From NCBI GenBank assembly GCA_009760855.2, contig WPIO01000009.1:8757001-8821000 (forward strand): 64,000 nucleotides of DNA. Direction: 5' to 3'. Positions within the stretch are counted from its first letter, which is position 1, and every line of letters starts with the position of its first letter. The notes under the pieces were generated by a model. It had not been told where the DNA came from and did no database searches. It saw nothing but the letters and a program-made list of their open reading frames with translations. Of this stretch, positions 1-13,172 are shown in pieces. The translations under genes were made by a program, and so were the position numbers. The stretch is from Cristatella mucedo. Its lineage: Eukaryota; Bryozoa; Phylactolaemata; Cristatellidae.

Positions 1-394
1 CATAAAGTAAAAACAAGTTGAGTTTAGTTGATTCAACTGCATGACAAACCTGGGGCGCTATTCTACTGCTTAACATTACTATGTAGGATTGCCTGCTGTG
101 AAACTTGAATCCACGACCAGGAGGTACCGACACCTCGACACTCAGGCTAAGACCAAGAGGTGTACGTGCTAATGCAAGGGCTTCACTCTGTACCTTCACT
201 AATTAACACCTCCCCAGAGCAAGCAACCACAGAAGAAGATTTCCTCAAAAGACTTCCGCGTCTAAAACAGGTGCAATGCATCAATTTTTTCCTAAGCACA
301 ATACCTATATCGCTATGGTTTTGAGTTTAAAGCCATGTGGTTTATGTTAAATAACACGGGTTAGGAAACCAGCAGAAATCCCATATATTTAATG
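1..394. other. No gene seen
   Basis: Mixed-composition DNA without a long open frame, RNA gene or recognisable repeat. It borders the 3' end of a LINE A copy. Confidence 0.5.
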
Positions 395-1945
395 TGATGT
401 AATGTATTGTATCTCCGTCTGTAACTCCACAAAGTCATAAAGATCATGTGGGTGATACGCAGGAGAGTTTTGTATAGCGCACTCACAGCCTAAGCGGCTT
501 TCGGTACGCATTCGGTAGCCAACAGACTTCGCCTCACGAAACAAAGAGAAAGTGGAAAGCATAGCAGAGTCACGAGAGCAGTTGAGGTAGTGAGTAGCAT
601 GGAAGTAGCCGCTCAGAACCGCTGAAAAGGATGAGCCATAGTCGGCAGTAGTAGAGTAGTTGTCGTTGCGTAAGATGTGTGGAAGCGAGTTCCACAGTCT
701 AGGATCTGCAGAGCTGAGGCTTCTGTCGCCAACAGTCTTTAAGCGGAGGAATGGAACAGCTAATTAATTGTCCACACTGGACCTGAGGGCGCGAACAGGC
801 TGAAACTGATGCAGCAGTTAAGCTAGGTACGAAGGCGCCAAGCCGTGGCGGGCCTTGTGGGTCAGCGTAAGAACCTTGCTCTGAATCCGTTGGTCAACCG
901 GCATCCATCTTAGCTCTTTTAGCAAAGGAGACGCGTGCTTAAACTTCTGGGACTTGAAGACTAGCCTTGCAGCAATATTCATAGTCAGCTGCAGTGGCCT
1001 AATCGCCTTTTTTGGTAGCCCAGCCAAAAGGAAATCGCAATAGTCAAGCCGAGACAGAACTATGGAGCTAGTTGAATGTTTTGCAAACCACTGTGGAAGA
1101 CAGCTCCTAATCTTGGATAGGGATCGGACGTGATGGCTAGCTGCAGAAGCAGTCTTCTGAATGAAGCCTTTTGAAGCCAGTCTTGAAATTGAGGCAGTTG
1201 TCGAAAACGACAACTAAATTTCGAGCACGTGGTGATGGTCGCACAACAGCATCAACTATTAGAAGAGCAAAGCCTTGTAATCCAGCCACACACTTAGGGT
1301 GTCCTATGAATAGTAGTTCGGTTTTATCGTCCTTTAATTTCAGGAAGTTTTCCGCCATCCAGGATTGAATATCGGCAAGGCAAGCATTCAATTCTTCAGT
1401 TGCCTCAGCATATTCCGATGGTTTGAAAGACAAATACAACTGAGTATCATCAGCATAAAAGTGATATCATATTCTATGGGCCTTAATCACTTTTCCCAGA
1501 GGTTCAGTAGAAATAGAGAACAGCAAGGGACCGAGTAAGGACCCTTGAAGGACTCCACAGGTGACCCTTCTCGTGTGTAAGACCTGACCCTCACACGACA
1601 CGGATTGAGCACGATCAGACAAGTATGATTTAAACCGCGCCAGTGCTTCGTCTGCCTGACCGATCGTTGTTCTCAATCGTTCAAGCAGAACATCGTGATC
1701 AATGGTGTCGAAGGCAGCAGACAGACCTAGCAGAGCTAGGGCAGTGACATTCCCGTCGTCGTTGCCACGTAGAATGTCATAGTTAACACGGAGGAGAGCA
1801 GTTTCAATGGAGTGCTGCCTCTTGAATCCCGATTGAAATGTTTCTGACATTTTATTCTTTTCAATATGTTCGATAAGCTGCTTAGCAACAACTTTTTCAA
1901 GAATCTTTGACAAGAAAGGAAGAAGGGAATTGGGGCGATATTTGG
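395..1945 (-). mobile_element. LINE family A (CR1/L2-type), 5'-truncated dead copy
   Basis: Non-LTR retrotransposon remnant read on the minus strand. Reverse transcriptase palm motifs are visible: AAFDTIDHDVLLERL (about 1680-1720), GVLQGSLLGPLLFS (about 1510-1550) and FYADDTQLYLSFKPS (about 1420-1465), then the C-terminal region with SRLDYCDFLLAGLPKKAIRP (about 1005-1060). The frame is broken: a stop lies just before FYADD and the C-terminal part is in another frame. The 3' end near 395-440 carries a conserved terminal segment (plus strand CTCCGTCTGTAACTCCACA) that recurs at other LINE A ends in this window. The copy fades near 1945, inside the RT, so endonuclease and ORF1 are missing. The YADDTQLY form and RT order are typical of CR1/L2-like LINEs. 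Confidence 0.88.
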
Positions 1946-3379
1946 CAATATAGAATATGGAGCTAAAATGGGCCGATCTTCTGATGGGAATTTAGATATG
2001 TCAACCTTACGGCCAATGAAGAATTTTCCACGTCATAGGAATGTCCAGATATTGTGAGTCTACTCTGAGACGACGTTTTGAGATAAATGTACTGCACGGT
2101 ACGCAGTGAATTACAACTAGACACCGAGATGAGTTCACGTAGTAGCTACGAAAATAAAACGATATCGCTTTTAATTATTACTAGATAAATACTGTGACTC
2201 ACCAAAAACGTCCCTTTGAGTGGTCACAGTTTGTGTAAGCAGTCTGGTTTTTCGTAATATAATTGTAAAAATATTATTGGGCATTATTAAATAGTAGTGT
2301 AAGAAGTCTTACTTGAAATGGGCACAAATAAAAATGTTGCTAAGTAACGACATTGGACTGTAAAATAAAATCGATTAATCTGAAGTTGCAGTCAGTGTAT
2401 CACATTATTCTGCTTTTCCCTCTATAGATTTTACGATTGAAGCATGTTAAAGTTTTCGTTGGATTATAATTAAATTTACGCGCTTCACCAAGAGATTGAC
2501 TATTAGAGTATCGCGTGGCAATAATACATTAAATAAATTGGGGAATTGTTTTGCTTATCTAGGCTCCAATTAAAATTCCTTAGCATACTTCCAAAGCAGT
2601 TTGCTAGTAGCTGCACAGTGGCGATGTGGCCAATCCCGAAGAATTGTTTTTTGCCAGAACATACCATCGAATGTAACTCATTGTGCTTGCTTACCTTTGC
2701 AGATCACTATTTCAGGCTCTGGGCCGGCTTTCCGACATACTCTAAACCTCTCTGACAGGATGCTATATAGAGGTAACTATATGTCAGGTGCTAACGCCTA
2801 GGAAAGCTTAGGCTACCGAAAGGCTGTAGAACCCAGTAAAATGCTGGTTCTCGAACGTGCATCCGGCTAATATGAATTTATGGCTTTGTGGAGTTACAGA
2901 CGGAGATGCATTAAGTGTTAAAGGAAAGCTGGAGGACGGCAACGCTCCATCTCAATTTTCTTCCCTGTTCTTCAGTCTGATGCTGAAATCAAAATTTAAT
3001 CTCCAAGTCAACTTTTCAATGATCAGCTGACCTATTTTGGGCTATACGCTCATGATGTCGAGGATGAGATCGTAGCAGGAATTCATTTTCCACGTGCCAT
3101 GCGTACGTGGCGTTACGAGACAGATTCTTTGTAATTCTTGGCATTCCGTAACCATTCAATGACGACACACTAGCGCCTGCAGATTAGTACGCTTCAACTC
3201 CGCAGCCAATTTTTCGCATCAATTTCCTCCGTTTCTCAATCTGGTAGTCGCAACCAGCTTGCCATTGCCTCTCTAAGCTTCGGCTCGAGCTGGAAGTTCC
3301 TTCCCCTTTAGCTGGAAGCTTTCGTAGGATGGCAACTATCTCCTTGCGCCTAATTGCATCAAGACGATAAATAGACGTC
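1946..3379. other. Gene-free stretch
   Basis: No coding region is supported. The only recognisable content is a short LINE A 3' terminus at about 2872-2920, listed separately. Confidence 0.5.
2872..2920 (+). mobile_element. LINE A 3' terminus, very short copy
   Basis: The segment around TGTGGAGTTACAGACGGAGA is the reverse complement of the conserved terminal sequence of the LINE A copies at 395 and 56405. Only the extreme 3' end is present, as expected of a heavily 5'-truncated insertion. Confidence 0.6.
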
Positions 3380-3456
3380 GTGAGAGCAGCGTGAGAGCAG
3401 CGTAAGAGCAGCGTAAAAGCAGCGTAAGAGCAGCGTAAGAGCAGCGTAAGAGCGGC
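3380..3456. repeat. 11-bp minisatellite, 7 copies
   Basis: Seven head-to-tail copies of GTAAGAGCAGC, with variants GTGAGAGCAGC, GTAAAAGCAGC and GTAAGAGCGGC. It lies in no supported gene. Open frames across it on the minus strand are products of the repeat. Confidence 0.9.
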
Positions 3457-5565
3457 GAGGAAAACCACTCCGAATCTCTCAGTGGCCATTCATTCAAAGG
3501 CGATAACGTATCGCATCGGTCACGCGAATCGGTGGCAGCATTCAAAGAAAGTGCGTCTGTCTTTCGCAGCTACCCTGGCGTTTTGCAGTAAGATATTTGA
3601 TGTCTGCGACCGGATTATCATTGGAACTCAAGTAGCGCTATATCGAAATCGACTTTGACGATGATGTGCCGATGCTCCAGCTGGTTGGTCGATGTGCTAA
3701 TTGAATACAAGCTTTCTTTTGTTTCCTGTAGATGAGAGCTACACGCTAAATCCATGACGATATTTTAAATTCAGCGGAGTTCTCTTTAGTTTTAATTTCG
3801 CCCAAATTTCACCCGAACGAATGCTCATGGAATAAATTTGCAAGGCAGTGGAGGAAAATACATTCGGTCGACTCTAAAGCTCGTGAGCACTACAGAAAGT
3901 GTTGCCATGGTTACCGCTTTATACATTCGTAAAATACAGGTGGGATCTAGTTGCTAGAGCGACAAGCAATTTACCAATTCACAGCTAGCTGTAAACGGCA
4001 TTACCATTAGAGTAAGGAAATTTCGCACTTCATATTAAATTAAATTTTAATTTATTTATTTCGTAGTGAATATAAATTCTGATTGCCGATCCGAAGCGCC
4101 ATAGCGTTTCGCCAGCCGCCTATTGAAGGTCGTTGTCACGTGATGGTGTCCATCTATGCTACCGGTCAAGGGGGCCAAGAAGGCATAAGAGACTCGCTGC
4201 ATGCCTCACCATGAATCTCTGGCTTCGTAGGTTACCCGTCAGCTACGTGAGCAGGGGCTAGTCGAGTCACGTGAGTACTGGGAAATCCAGACGTAACTCG
4301 TGTGATGCTGGAGTCTCTCGTCCTTTTACCTAAGTACGACTTGAGTCGGGGCATTCTCGATACTATCGCAGCGATGCTATGTAGGTATCGGTCATCAGAG
4401 TTGTCGAGCAAGACGCACTATTATCACGTAGCGCCGGCCATGGTCATTCTGCAGCCTCGGCGACTGCGTCACCTCACGACGCTCACGCCTCTACCAGCTA
4501 CCGGTCCCTTCACCTCCATTGCCTGGCGTTCCACAATGTTCTAGACTCCAGGCCGATCGACGCAGCGTCCGTCGGCCAAACTAGTTGAACGTTTATGTTT
4601 GTCTCATTGATGCTCTTAGCTGTCGATGCCAATAAGCTTAATTGTATCTGGTGGCGAAGGGGGTTGCGAAGAAAGTTCTCTACTGAATTTAGAGAGAAAT
4701 AGGAAAATGTTTGCCACTGTGATTTTCTGTGCTCTGCAGTGGGCAGCACTGCTGGTAGTAAGATTCAATATAATACAACATATAATTAATCTATATAGCA
4801 CCCCAACAGAACTTAATCTCGATTCAGGCACTTTTAGATAGTTCAAGAGAGCACATTCAAGGGTTTGTCGAATCCTTTTCAGGATGTGAGCAACGATGAT
4901 TCGTGCACATCTGGAATAGTTGCTTAATGTACTGGGTGTATTCTGTCCCACCATCGGCTCTGCCTGCTTTACTTAGGCGTCTCAATGAGCAGGCTATATT
5001 TTCATCTGCAGCTAAGCACGTTTGCTAACGGGCATGTCCTGTATGCTAACGGTGCCTTACATCTGAAACTTCTAGGTATGATAAAAAGCCATCTAGCGAG
5101 ATTCATAAAAAGACGAAAATAGCAAGCGCATCGCTCAAACGAAGGCATAGGGCCAATATTTTGAAATCAATTATCCTTTGAAGTTATATCGCCTCCTTCA
5201 GTGACGGAGCCAGGGGGCAGAGGGCCGACCCCCTACAGCAACGGCACTGACCTGGACAGCATCCAATTCGTACCCCAAACTACCGTCGCCAATAGCGAAA
5301 TTATGTCGCAATTACACTCGATGAGAAACTGCCGAGTCGAGTGAAGAAACTCGGCGATTTTGGGCTACAATTGCTTCATTAATAGGGGATCTAGCGCAGC
5401 CTACATGCAAATCTTGCGGGCCTTTCCGCTATTTAAAAATCATCTTGTAGTACTTGCCGCCCTTAGCTGAAAATCAGCGCTTCGTCAGTGGCCACCTCCC
5501 TCCCGCTAGTCAGGAGCGAGTTTTAAATTTTTGGTTCGCATAAACTGGCCACTTAATCACCAACA
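3457..5565. other. Gene-free stretch
   Basis: No exon or RNA gene recognised. Around 4792-4845 there is a faint LINE B-like 3' tail (minus strand; AACTTAATCTC followed by CAGGCACTTTTAGA), too degraded to call with confidence. Confidence 0.45.
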
Positions 5566-5599
5566 TTTTAGTGTGAGGAACGGCGACACGACTGGCTAC

Positions 5600-5845
5600 A
5601 GAGGAGAGCAGCCATTTCGTAGGAGTGGCTTGAGAGCACGCAACTGAAGGAGCAGGAGATCGGAAATAGGTAGGCTAGTGCAAGCGAGTGAAGCAACCTG
5701 TAATCCAGATTGAGTATCTTGAAGTTGATTATGTCAGGCGGAAGTGATGTGGTGTGCGAGCTATGCCTTAGACGACAAGCGAGATGAGCTGCGAAGTTTG
5801 GCACCGGCTGCGTATGGTTATGGGCCAGACACGATTTCACAAGTT
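5600..5845 (-). mobile_element. LINE RT C-terminal fragment (family B-like)
   Basis: The minus strand reads PVPNFAAHLACRLRHSSHTT, then INFKILNL and LLHSLALAYLFPI. This parallels the LINE B C-terminal block (QNSAARLVCRERRSCHIT, IDFKVLSLT, RSLHSLAPAYLSDLLP) in the same order. It is a short diverged relic with no palm motif and no clear 3' tail. Confidence 0.7.
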
Positions 5846-6119
5846 CGTAAACTAGCGTGTCTATTGCTCTATTCTAGGCATGCCATGAGTTTGGTGACAT
5901 TCCTTAAGTGAAATTTGAGGCCAGCTGGACAGTTGAGGGGAAATGACCCCATCTAATGGCAATTCGTTTTGGAAGAGCACCCCAGATTACGTGCAGACGT
6001 CTAGGATGTGATGCTTGATGAACCAATCTTGAGGGTGATATATTGCAACTTGAGGATGAAATTAGGCTTGGGCATAACTATTACTTTGTTGCATTCATGC
6101 ATTCTGGGTTGGTCAATCA

Positions 6120-6206
6120 GTAACAGTAATAATAATAGTAATTACTATTATTATACATTTGTATTGCGGCCTCAGAGAACTGAATCTCTTTCTAGGCACT
6201 TTTAGA
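6120..6206 (-). mobile_element. LINE B-type 3' tail, solo
   Basis: An ATT/TAA-rich run is followed by CCTCAGAGAACTGAATCTC and TTTCTAGGCACTTTTAGA. On the minus strand this is the stem-loop plus AT-rich tail of LINE B. Nothing upstream of the tail is preserved. Confidence 0.75.
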
Positions 6207-8690
6207 ATTGGTCTCTGAACTACCACAGTAATGCATTTTAAAGAGAGTAAAAATAACTTTGTGGCTTAGACGACTTTCTATAATGGTGGACGTGTTTCTG
6301 AATCAGGTTTGACAGAGGAATTGGCAATGAGCTCGCTCTGTGTGTGCCTATTGCATCATCTCTACACCTCTGCCGAAGGGGAGTGTGTTTTACGCTGCCG
6401 CCGCTGCGACCAGGCCTAGAAGCTAGAGCACTCGATCATGTATCGATGAATAATCAGCGGATGCTCGCAAACCAATATAAGCAGCTCTCAGCACCTTCGA
6501 CCTTGGACGCAGTTCGCTCTCGGCAGGCGCGACCTGTCACCGCTCGACCGGTGGCAACGACCTTGACCTGCGGTGGGCGAGCGGTGCTGACGAACGGGAT
6601 CAGCCTGTTCGTTCGCTTTATATGACTTCGCCTACCGTAAGTAACGGAGTGCCTTTACGCGATTCAAATCTGTATGAAGTCGGTCGGCCTAGTCGGAATA
6701 TTGCCCTGAGTAGGCATTATTGTTGGCGGGAATGAACATATAGGGAGACGCGCGTCCAAGGTCAAACTATAGAATGGTCATATTTTCGGCGCGGTTATTC
6801 ATACGAGCGCCTAAAGATAGATGCAGCGTGTGGACTCGTCGTCTACAACAGCAGCGGAATAAGCTGCTGCTCGACGACGCTCCTCCTCCTCCTCACAAGC
6901 CTCGGTCTGAGTCTGAGCCTCAGTCTCGTGTCTCTTTTGCGGGCTTCATGGGTTCATCATTTATCTGCCGCAGTTGGAGTTTAAAATTTCCTGGCGGTCA
7001 CTACGTGTACAGATGTGTGTGCACGTATGCTTTTGATGTTATATTTTGGAGCATACGTGCATGCGTGGGTGCATGAGCGTGCGAGGTTAGCATTCAGACA
7101 CACGTTTCATGAGCGCTAAGTGGTTGTGAGTGAGGCTAGCGAGAGTTCTATTACGAACTCAAGCTGTTTTTCTCACGAAGTAGGCATCTGCAAGCTTTAA
7201 TCTCACTCCCTGCATACTTGTAGCGCTAGCTACAGGATTGACGCTAATGAGACAAGTTTAGGTTCTAGTTTAGTACTCGTCCAAGGCTCTTACTTCACGG
7301 CGTCTGAGAAGATTTCGGAGGGGCAATATGTCGGAGGTGACTCCCAATACTGGCATGCATAAGGTTTTTTGAAATTTTGTCTAGAATATTTGAAGTAGAT
7401 CTCGAGAGCAGCAGGCGCGAGTCGCTACGTAAAACATAGTTGCTCCCAATTAATCTGGGTTCACATGGCTGCCCTTGCTGCTGCACACTGCCCAGCTGCT
7501 TTTTACTATTGCAGTTTCGCGTTTCCAACTAATTGCGCCGCTATTTTTATAATAATAAGGAAAATAAAAAGATATCATACGAATCGCCCACAAAACTAGG
7601 TTTGTTTCATGGCACTTTACAAAAACGGCAAAACAGGAAGCGTCTCAACGCACTCCACTCACTGATTGCTTTCGCAGCGTCAGCAATCTTCCGCTTCAGC
7701 TACAGCCATCTTCTCCAAGCTTGCTGCGCCATGTGCAGCTCGTTTTGTAAGCCCCCAATTGCGCCCCGAAAGCTGCTCGCGTTTGGTATACTTGTAGGGA
7801 TACGGGTATCTGCGCGAGTAATGACGGATTTGTTGCAGGGCCCCAAATGATCAAAGGGTCTCTCATGATATCTATGATTTGGGAACCGTACCGCTAGCGT
7901 GATCGTGCGCTCAATGCTAAGGCACGTGTGGCACTTTTGGACTTCATATATCCTGATGCAGAATCTCTTCCCTGTGAAGAATCGAGACAGGCAGCCATTT
8001 GTAATGGCACTCTTCCGCTATGCTAGAAGGAGGGTGTATAAGTTTGCTAGGCACACATCCACCTCGCGATTGAGCAGAAGAGCGTCGCGAACGGTGTAGG
8101 GCGGAGCGTGGGCTCTAGACTTGTTAAATGAGCGCCTTATCGAGGAGCTTCACGGGAGGCTCCAATTAATCAATGATTGACCAAATTTACACTGCCTAGG
8201 CTTGTATAAAAGTATAATTCAATTCTAGCGTACCGTTTGACCATTTTCATTTTGGCAGCGGTCTCGCACATTTGCCCTCTTCAGCCCTCGTCCTCTGTAC
8301 GTTCAACATTCTCACAGTGCTAGATTCAACATTCTCACAGTCCTAGTGCAGCATTGCCCTGCCCTTATGAGTATGTCTGCCTTACTATAAAAATCGCCAG
8401 GACTTCGGCAAGCGCTTAAACGGAAGAGCTGGAAGTCCTGTTGTGGAAAAGCGAGGCTCTGATGTATGTCGCTGAGCTTAAACTTCGCGCTGGTAGCGTC
8501 ATTCCCGTCGAGCGTTCGGACGATCAATTTTTGATGACATTTTCGAAAGCGCATTATATTGAGCTCTATATATATGTTGAGCTCTTCGTATTCCCACCGC
8601 TTGGAGCGCGCACTCCTACGTGCTGTTGCCTCTCTATCTGCACCGCTGCTGCCCGGAGCTGCAGCGGCCTGACCGCTGCTCTTTGGCGCA
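6207..8690. other. Gene-free stretch
   Basis: Several short open frames occur but none has a recognisable domain, splice context or similarity to another part of the window. GC content rises after about 8600. Confidence 0.45.
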
Positions 8691-8699
8691 CCGCCGTCA

Positions 8700-9030
8700 C
8701 TGGGTGCCTCGCTGTACCTCTCCGCAGGCCTCGCAGTGAGAGGCCGACTCTTTGCAGGCGTAGGAGTTGGGGGCGCGGCGCTCCAACCGCCCGCTTTTCT
8801 CACGAAGTGGCGTCTGCTCTCTCGTCTGCTGCTGACGTGCCGACTGTGGCCGTAGCGCATCCTTTCCAGCGGTCCTGAGCTGCTACTTCCATGCTACTCG
8901 CCAGCCAAGCTGCCTTGCTGACTCAGCTCAGCTTCCCACTTTCTCCTTGCTGCTCGATGCGATCTCTCTGTCTGATGCTGCCGCATGCCTACCGAAAGCC
9001 GCGTGGGCTTTGAACGCCCACTACAGAAAA
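8700..9030 (+). mobile_element. LINE A 3' fragment, GC-shifted
   Basis: From about 8846 the sequence follows the 3' part of LINE A as read on the minus strand at 56480-56640. Shared strings include CAGCGGTCCTGAGCTGCTAC, TTCCATGCTACTC and TACCGAAAGCCGC. The match weakens upstream toward 8700. Many differences from the AT-balanced copies are changes to G or C. Confidence 0.7.
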
Positions 9031-10410
<1,380 letters not shown>

Positions 10411-10886
10411 CGGCTCGCCGTCCGGCAGGCGGATGCACGATTGCCGTGCGCGCGCGGCCCGGGCAGCTCGTCGGCTGCCTGGAAGGCCGTTCTCGGGCGC
10501 GCTAAGCGCGGCGCGGACGCTGAAGCCGCGTGAGTGTCTGCCGCGTCCTGAGCTTCCGCCGACTGCCCGCTGTTGGGCTGCGGGCCGGACCGCGGCCTGC
10601 ATTCGAAGGGCGGTCGGACTAGCAATGTGCGTAAGCAGATACACGAGTCGCCGGTCGGCGAAGTCGCCAGTCCGCCGCAGTCGAAGAAGCGGCGGCGGCG
10701 GACTCCCGGCTCCCGGCGGCCGCCGGAGGAATGCTAATGCGGAGATTAATGAATAAAGAGCGTCGGAAACGGCTGCGGCCGCCCGCCCACGACCGGCGGC
10801 CACTGCGGTCGTTGCGGCGGCCTCGCCGTGCGCGGAGTCGCGACGTCACGCCCGCGCCGCGCGACTCTCGCGGTTGCGGTCGTCGC

Positions 10887-11684
10887 TCATCGCCTGCGAC
10901 GGCGCAGGTCGTCCCACACGCTCTCCGCCAGTAGCGGATCGGGCCGCCGGTAGAGGGCGCAGCTGCACGAGCCGCGAACCTTGATGAGCGTCCACTCTTC
11001 GGTCAGGCTGCGCGTCTCGACGCGCGCATACGCCCAAATGTACTTGTTCTCGCACGACGATGTGTACAGCAGCGCGTCGATGCCGCGGCACGGCCGCGCG
11101 TCGTCGTAGCGGCAGAACGTCTCGTAGAAGTACTGGTTGAGAACCTGGCCGCCGACGTTTATGCTCTGCGACAGGTTGACTCGCACGCCCCACATGTTCT
11201 CCGCATCCGTCATCTGCACCCAGTCGCTGACGCTGTCGCACACGGACAGCTTGTCGCGTCGCCTCGGCGTCGCCGAGTCTCCTTGGTCATCCGCCGCCGC
11301 CGCTGCCGTCGCTGCGGCGGCGCGAGGTGCAGTCCTTCTGACGCGCGCCTTATCCTCGGCTCCGGCAGCGGCAGGTGCAGCGGCGGCCTGCTCCGCCCTC
11401 TCGCTGGCGTTCGCGAGCAGCGCCAGCACGCTGGGCTTGACCAGGCCGCTCTCGGGCGCCTCGCTCCACGGCGAGAACGATGGCTTCTGTGCGGCGAAAG
11501 CGGTCAGCTTGGAGTGAATCCACAGGCGAGGCAGCTCGCCGTCGCTCCGATAGCGCCGCCGATGGTGGGTAGGAACGCCGCCGCTGCCGCCGCCGCCTCC
11601 TCCATTGCCTCCCAGCGGCGACGCAAGGCAAGCGGTCGCCGAGCACAGCACGAGCACCAGCGCGATGGCGAGGTTGGCTGCATC
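10887..11684 (-). CDS. Neurotrophin (NGF/BDNF-type), 3' coding exon
   Basis: Secreted growth factor of the neurotrophin family, a cystine-knot ligand of Trk and p75-type receptors in animals. The exon opens in phase 0 after a pyrimidine-rich acceptor ending TTCTCTCGCAG. An in-frame TGA at 11724-11726 with no ATG before the exon means the start codon lies in an upstream exon. Counting from the first exon codon: residues 4-21 are the hydrophobic signal-peptide core (LAIALVLVLCSATACLA). A prodomain follows with Gly and Ala runs and an NAS glycosylation site. RVRR at 114-117 is a furin site. The cystine knot has Cys at 149, 191, 199, 211, 240 and 242. Family signatures are VCDSVSDWV, NQYFYETFCR, PCRGIDALLYTSSC and EEWTLIKVRGSCSC. 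Cysteine spacing (41, 7, 11, 28, 1) is close to that of NGF. Stop TGA at 10887-10889. Promoter and first exon(s) not found. Confidence 0.93.
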   Translation of the reverse strand, partial: DAANLAIALVLVLCSATACLASPLGGNGGGGGGSGGVPTHHRRRYRSDGELPRLWIHSKLTAFAAQKPSFSPWSEAPESGLVKPSVLALLANASERAEQAAAAPAAAGAEDKARVRRTAPRAAAATAAAAADDQGDSATPRRRDKLSVCDSVSDWVQMTDAENMWGVRVNLSQSINVGGQVLNQYFYETFCRYDDARPCRGIDALLYTSSCENKYIWAYARVETRSLTEEWTLIKVRGSCSCALYRRPDPLLAESVWDDLRRRRR

Positions 11685-12136
11685 CTGCGAGAGAAGAGCG
11701 AACAGTTCGAATCGCTGCTTGCGTCACGTCGCGCGACGGCAAACGGGGGGCCAACGCGAGCCCGCAGCTCAGCGATAGCGGCGGCGGTGATAGCGGCGGC
11801 GGCTAGCTAGAAGCGCGCTCCACCGAAGATGACGTAATCGCGTCGGTCGCTCGGACTGCGGTCGCTGCGAGAGCCGTCCGCGGGCTTCGCCGCCGCCGCG
11901 CGCTGTCCCTCCGTGTGCTGGCGGCGAGCCGCGAAGGCGCGAGATTGCACGGCCGTCGCCCCCCCCCCACACTGCGACGTGGCTTCGCGAAGACCGCCGC
12001 GGCGCGTCCGCGCGCTGCTCCACTCCGGCGACTCACCCGCGGCGCGGCGACTGGGCGGCGAGCGCTCAGCCGCCTCGCGGAGCGGGCCGGGCGCGTGACG
12101 CGTGCGGCGGCTCGCATTTGACGCCTCTGCGCCCGG

Positions 12137-12164
12137 TCATTCAGAGTGCTCATTGATATGGCAC
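12137..12164. repeat. 28-bp exact repeat, copy 1
   Basis: Identical over 28 bp to 14568-14595; begins TCATTCAGAGTGCTCATTGA and ends TATGGCAC. The flanks do not match. On the minus strand it contains ATGAGCACTCTGAATGA. The function is unknown. Confidence 0.9.
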
Positions 12165-12318
12165 TAGCTGCTAGCAGGTGCGACGACGGTCGCGGCGGCG
12201 GCGGAGCTGGCTGCGGCGGCCGCGGGTCGTCGTCGGCGGCGGCGGCAGGACTAGGACTCCTTCGTGTTCCTCAGATCCAAACGGGCGGGCGCGCATCAGG
12301 GGCGCGGCGAGTGGCCAA

Positions 12319-12324
<6 letters not shown>

Positions 12325-12355
<31 letters not shown>
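12325..12355. repeat. (CT)n microsatellite
   Basis: Uninterrupted CT run of about 31 bp in the GC-rich block. Confidence 0.95.
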
Positions 12356-12357
<2 letters not shown>

Positions 12358-13136
12358 GAGCGGTCGTGCGGAGGACGCGCCCACGGGGGCGAGTGACGCG
12401 GTTGGATTGGCGTAACCGCGACGCCGCGCCGACCGATGGGCGTGCGAGCCGTTGGACGAGAGAGCTCGCTCCAACATCGAGGCACGCCACTGCGCTGGCT
12501 GGCAGACTGCCGCCGCCGCCGCCGCCTCACGACCGATCGGCGAAAAATAACAAGCGGCCCCGCGGCCCATTATTGCCCGCCGACGCGTCGCTAGCGCGCC
12601 GCCGCCGCGCTCCCCCCAGCAGCTGTAGCTGGCGACGGCTTGAACAGGCTGCCTTCGCCGCGGCCGACGCCGCCGCCGCACGCGCTGACTAGCCTGAAAC
12701 GCGTGCTTTCCAGCCGTGAAGCCTCGGGCGGCGGCGGGCGGCCGAGAGACGCGGCGGCGGCGGCCGAGAGAGGCGCGCGAGCCTTGCGTCGCAGCAGCAG
12801 ACTCGACTGACCATGATCCTCCGCGAGGCCTGCGGCTCCTCGAGGAGGACGGCAGCGCTCCGATTCGCCGCTTCGGTGAATGGCGCGGGAGTGGCGCCGG
12901 CACGTGGAGACGCTCCGCAATGCGCTGCCGTCGGACCAGGTCTGAAATATATAGATACACGCGCAGACGGCCTCGTGCAATAAAGCGATTGGAAATAGCA
13001 GGCGAGGCCAGAAGGCGTGACCGGGTTGCAACCTCGAGCCGGCGCTCTGCGGCGGCCGACGAATGAGCGTCGGCGGCCGCAGCGCTAGATTCGGCTGCCC
13101 GCCGCCGATTACTAACGGCTTCAGGTATGCGCTTGC

Positions 13137-13172
13137 CTGCGGCGGCGGCTGCTGCCGCCGCCGCCGCCGCGG
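13137..13172. repeat. (GCC)n/(GCG)n trinucleotide run
   Basis: Short, slightly imperfect GCC/GCT run. It would code poly-alanine in one frame, but no gene is supported around it. Confidence 0.8.
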
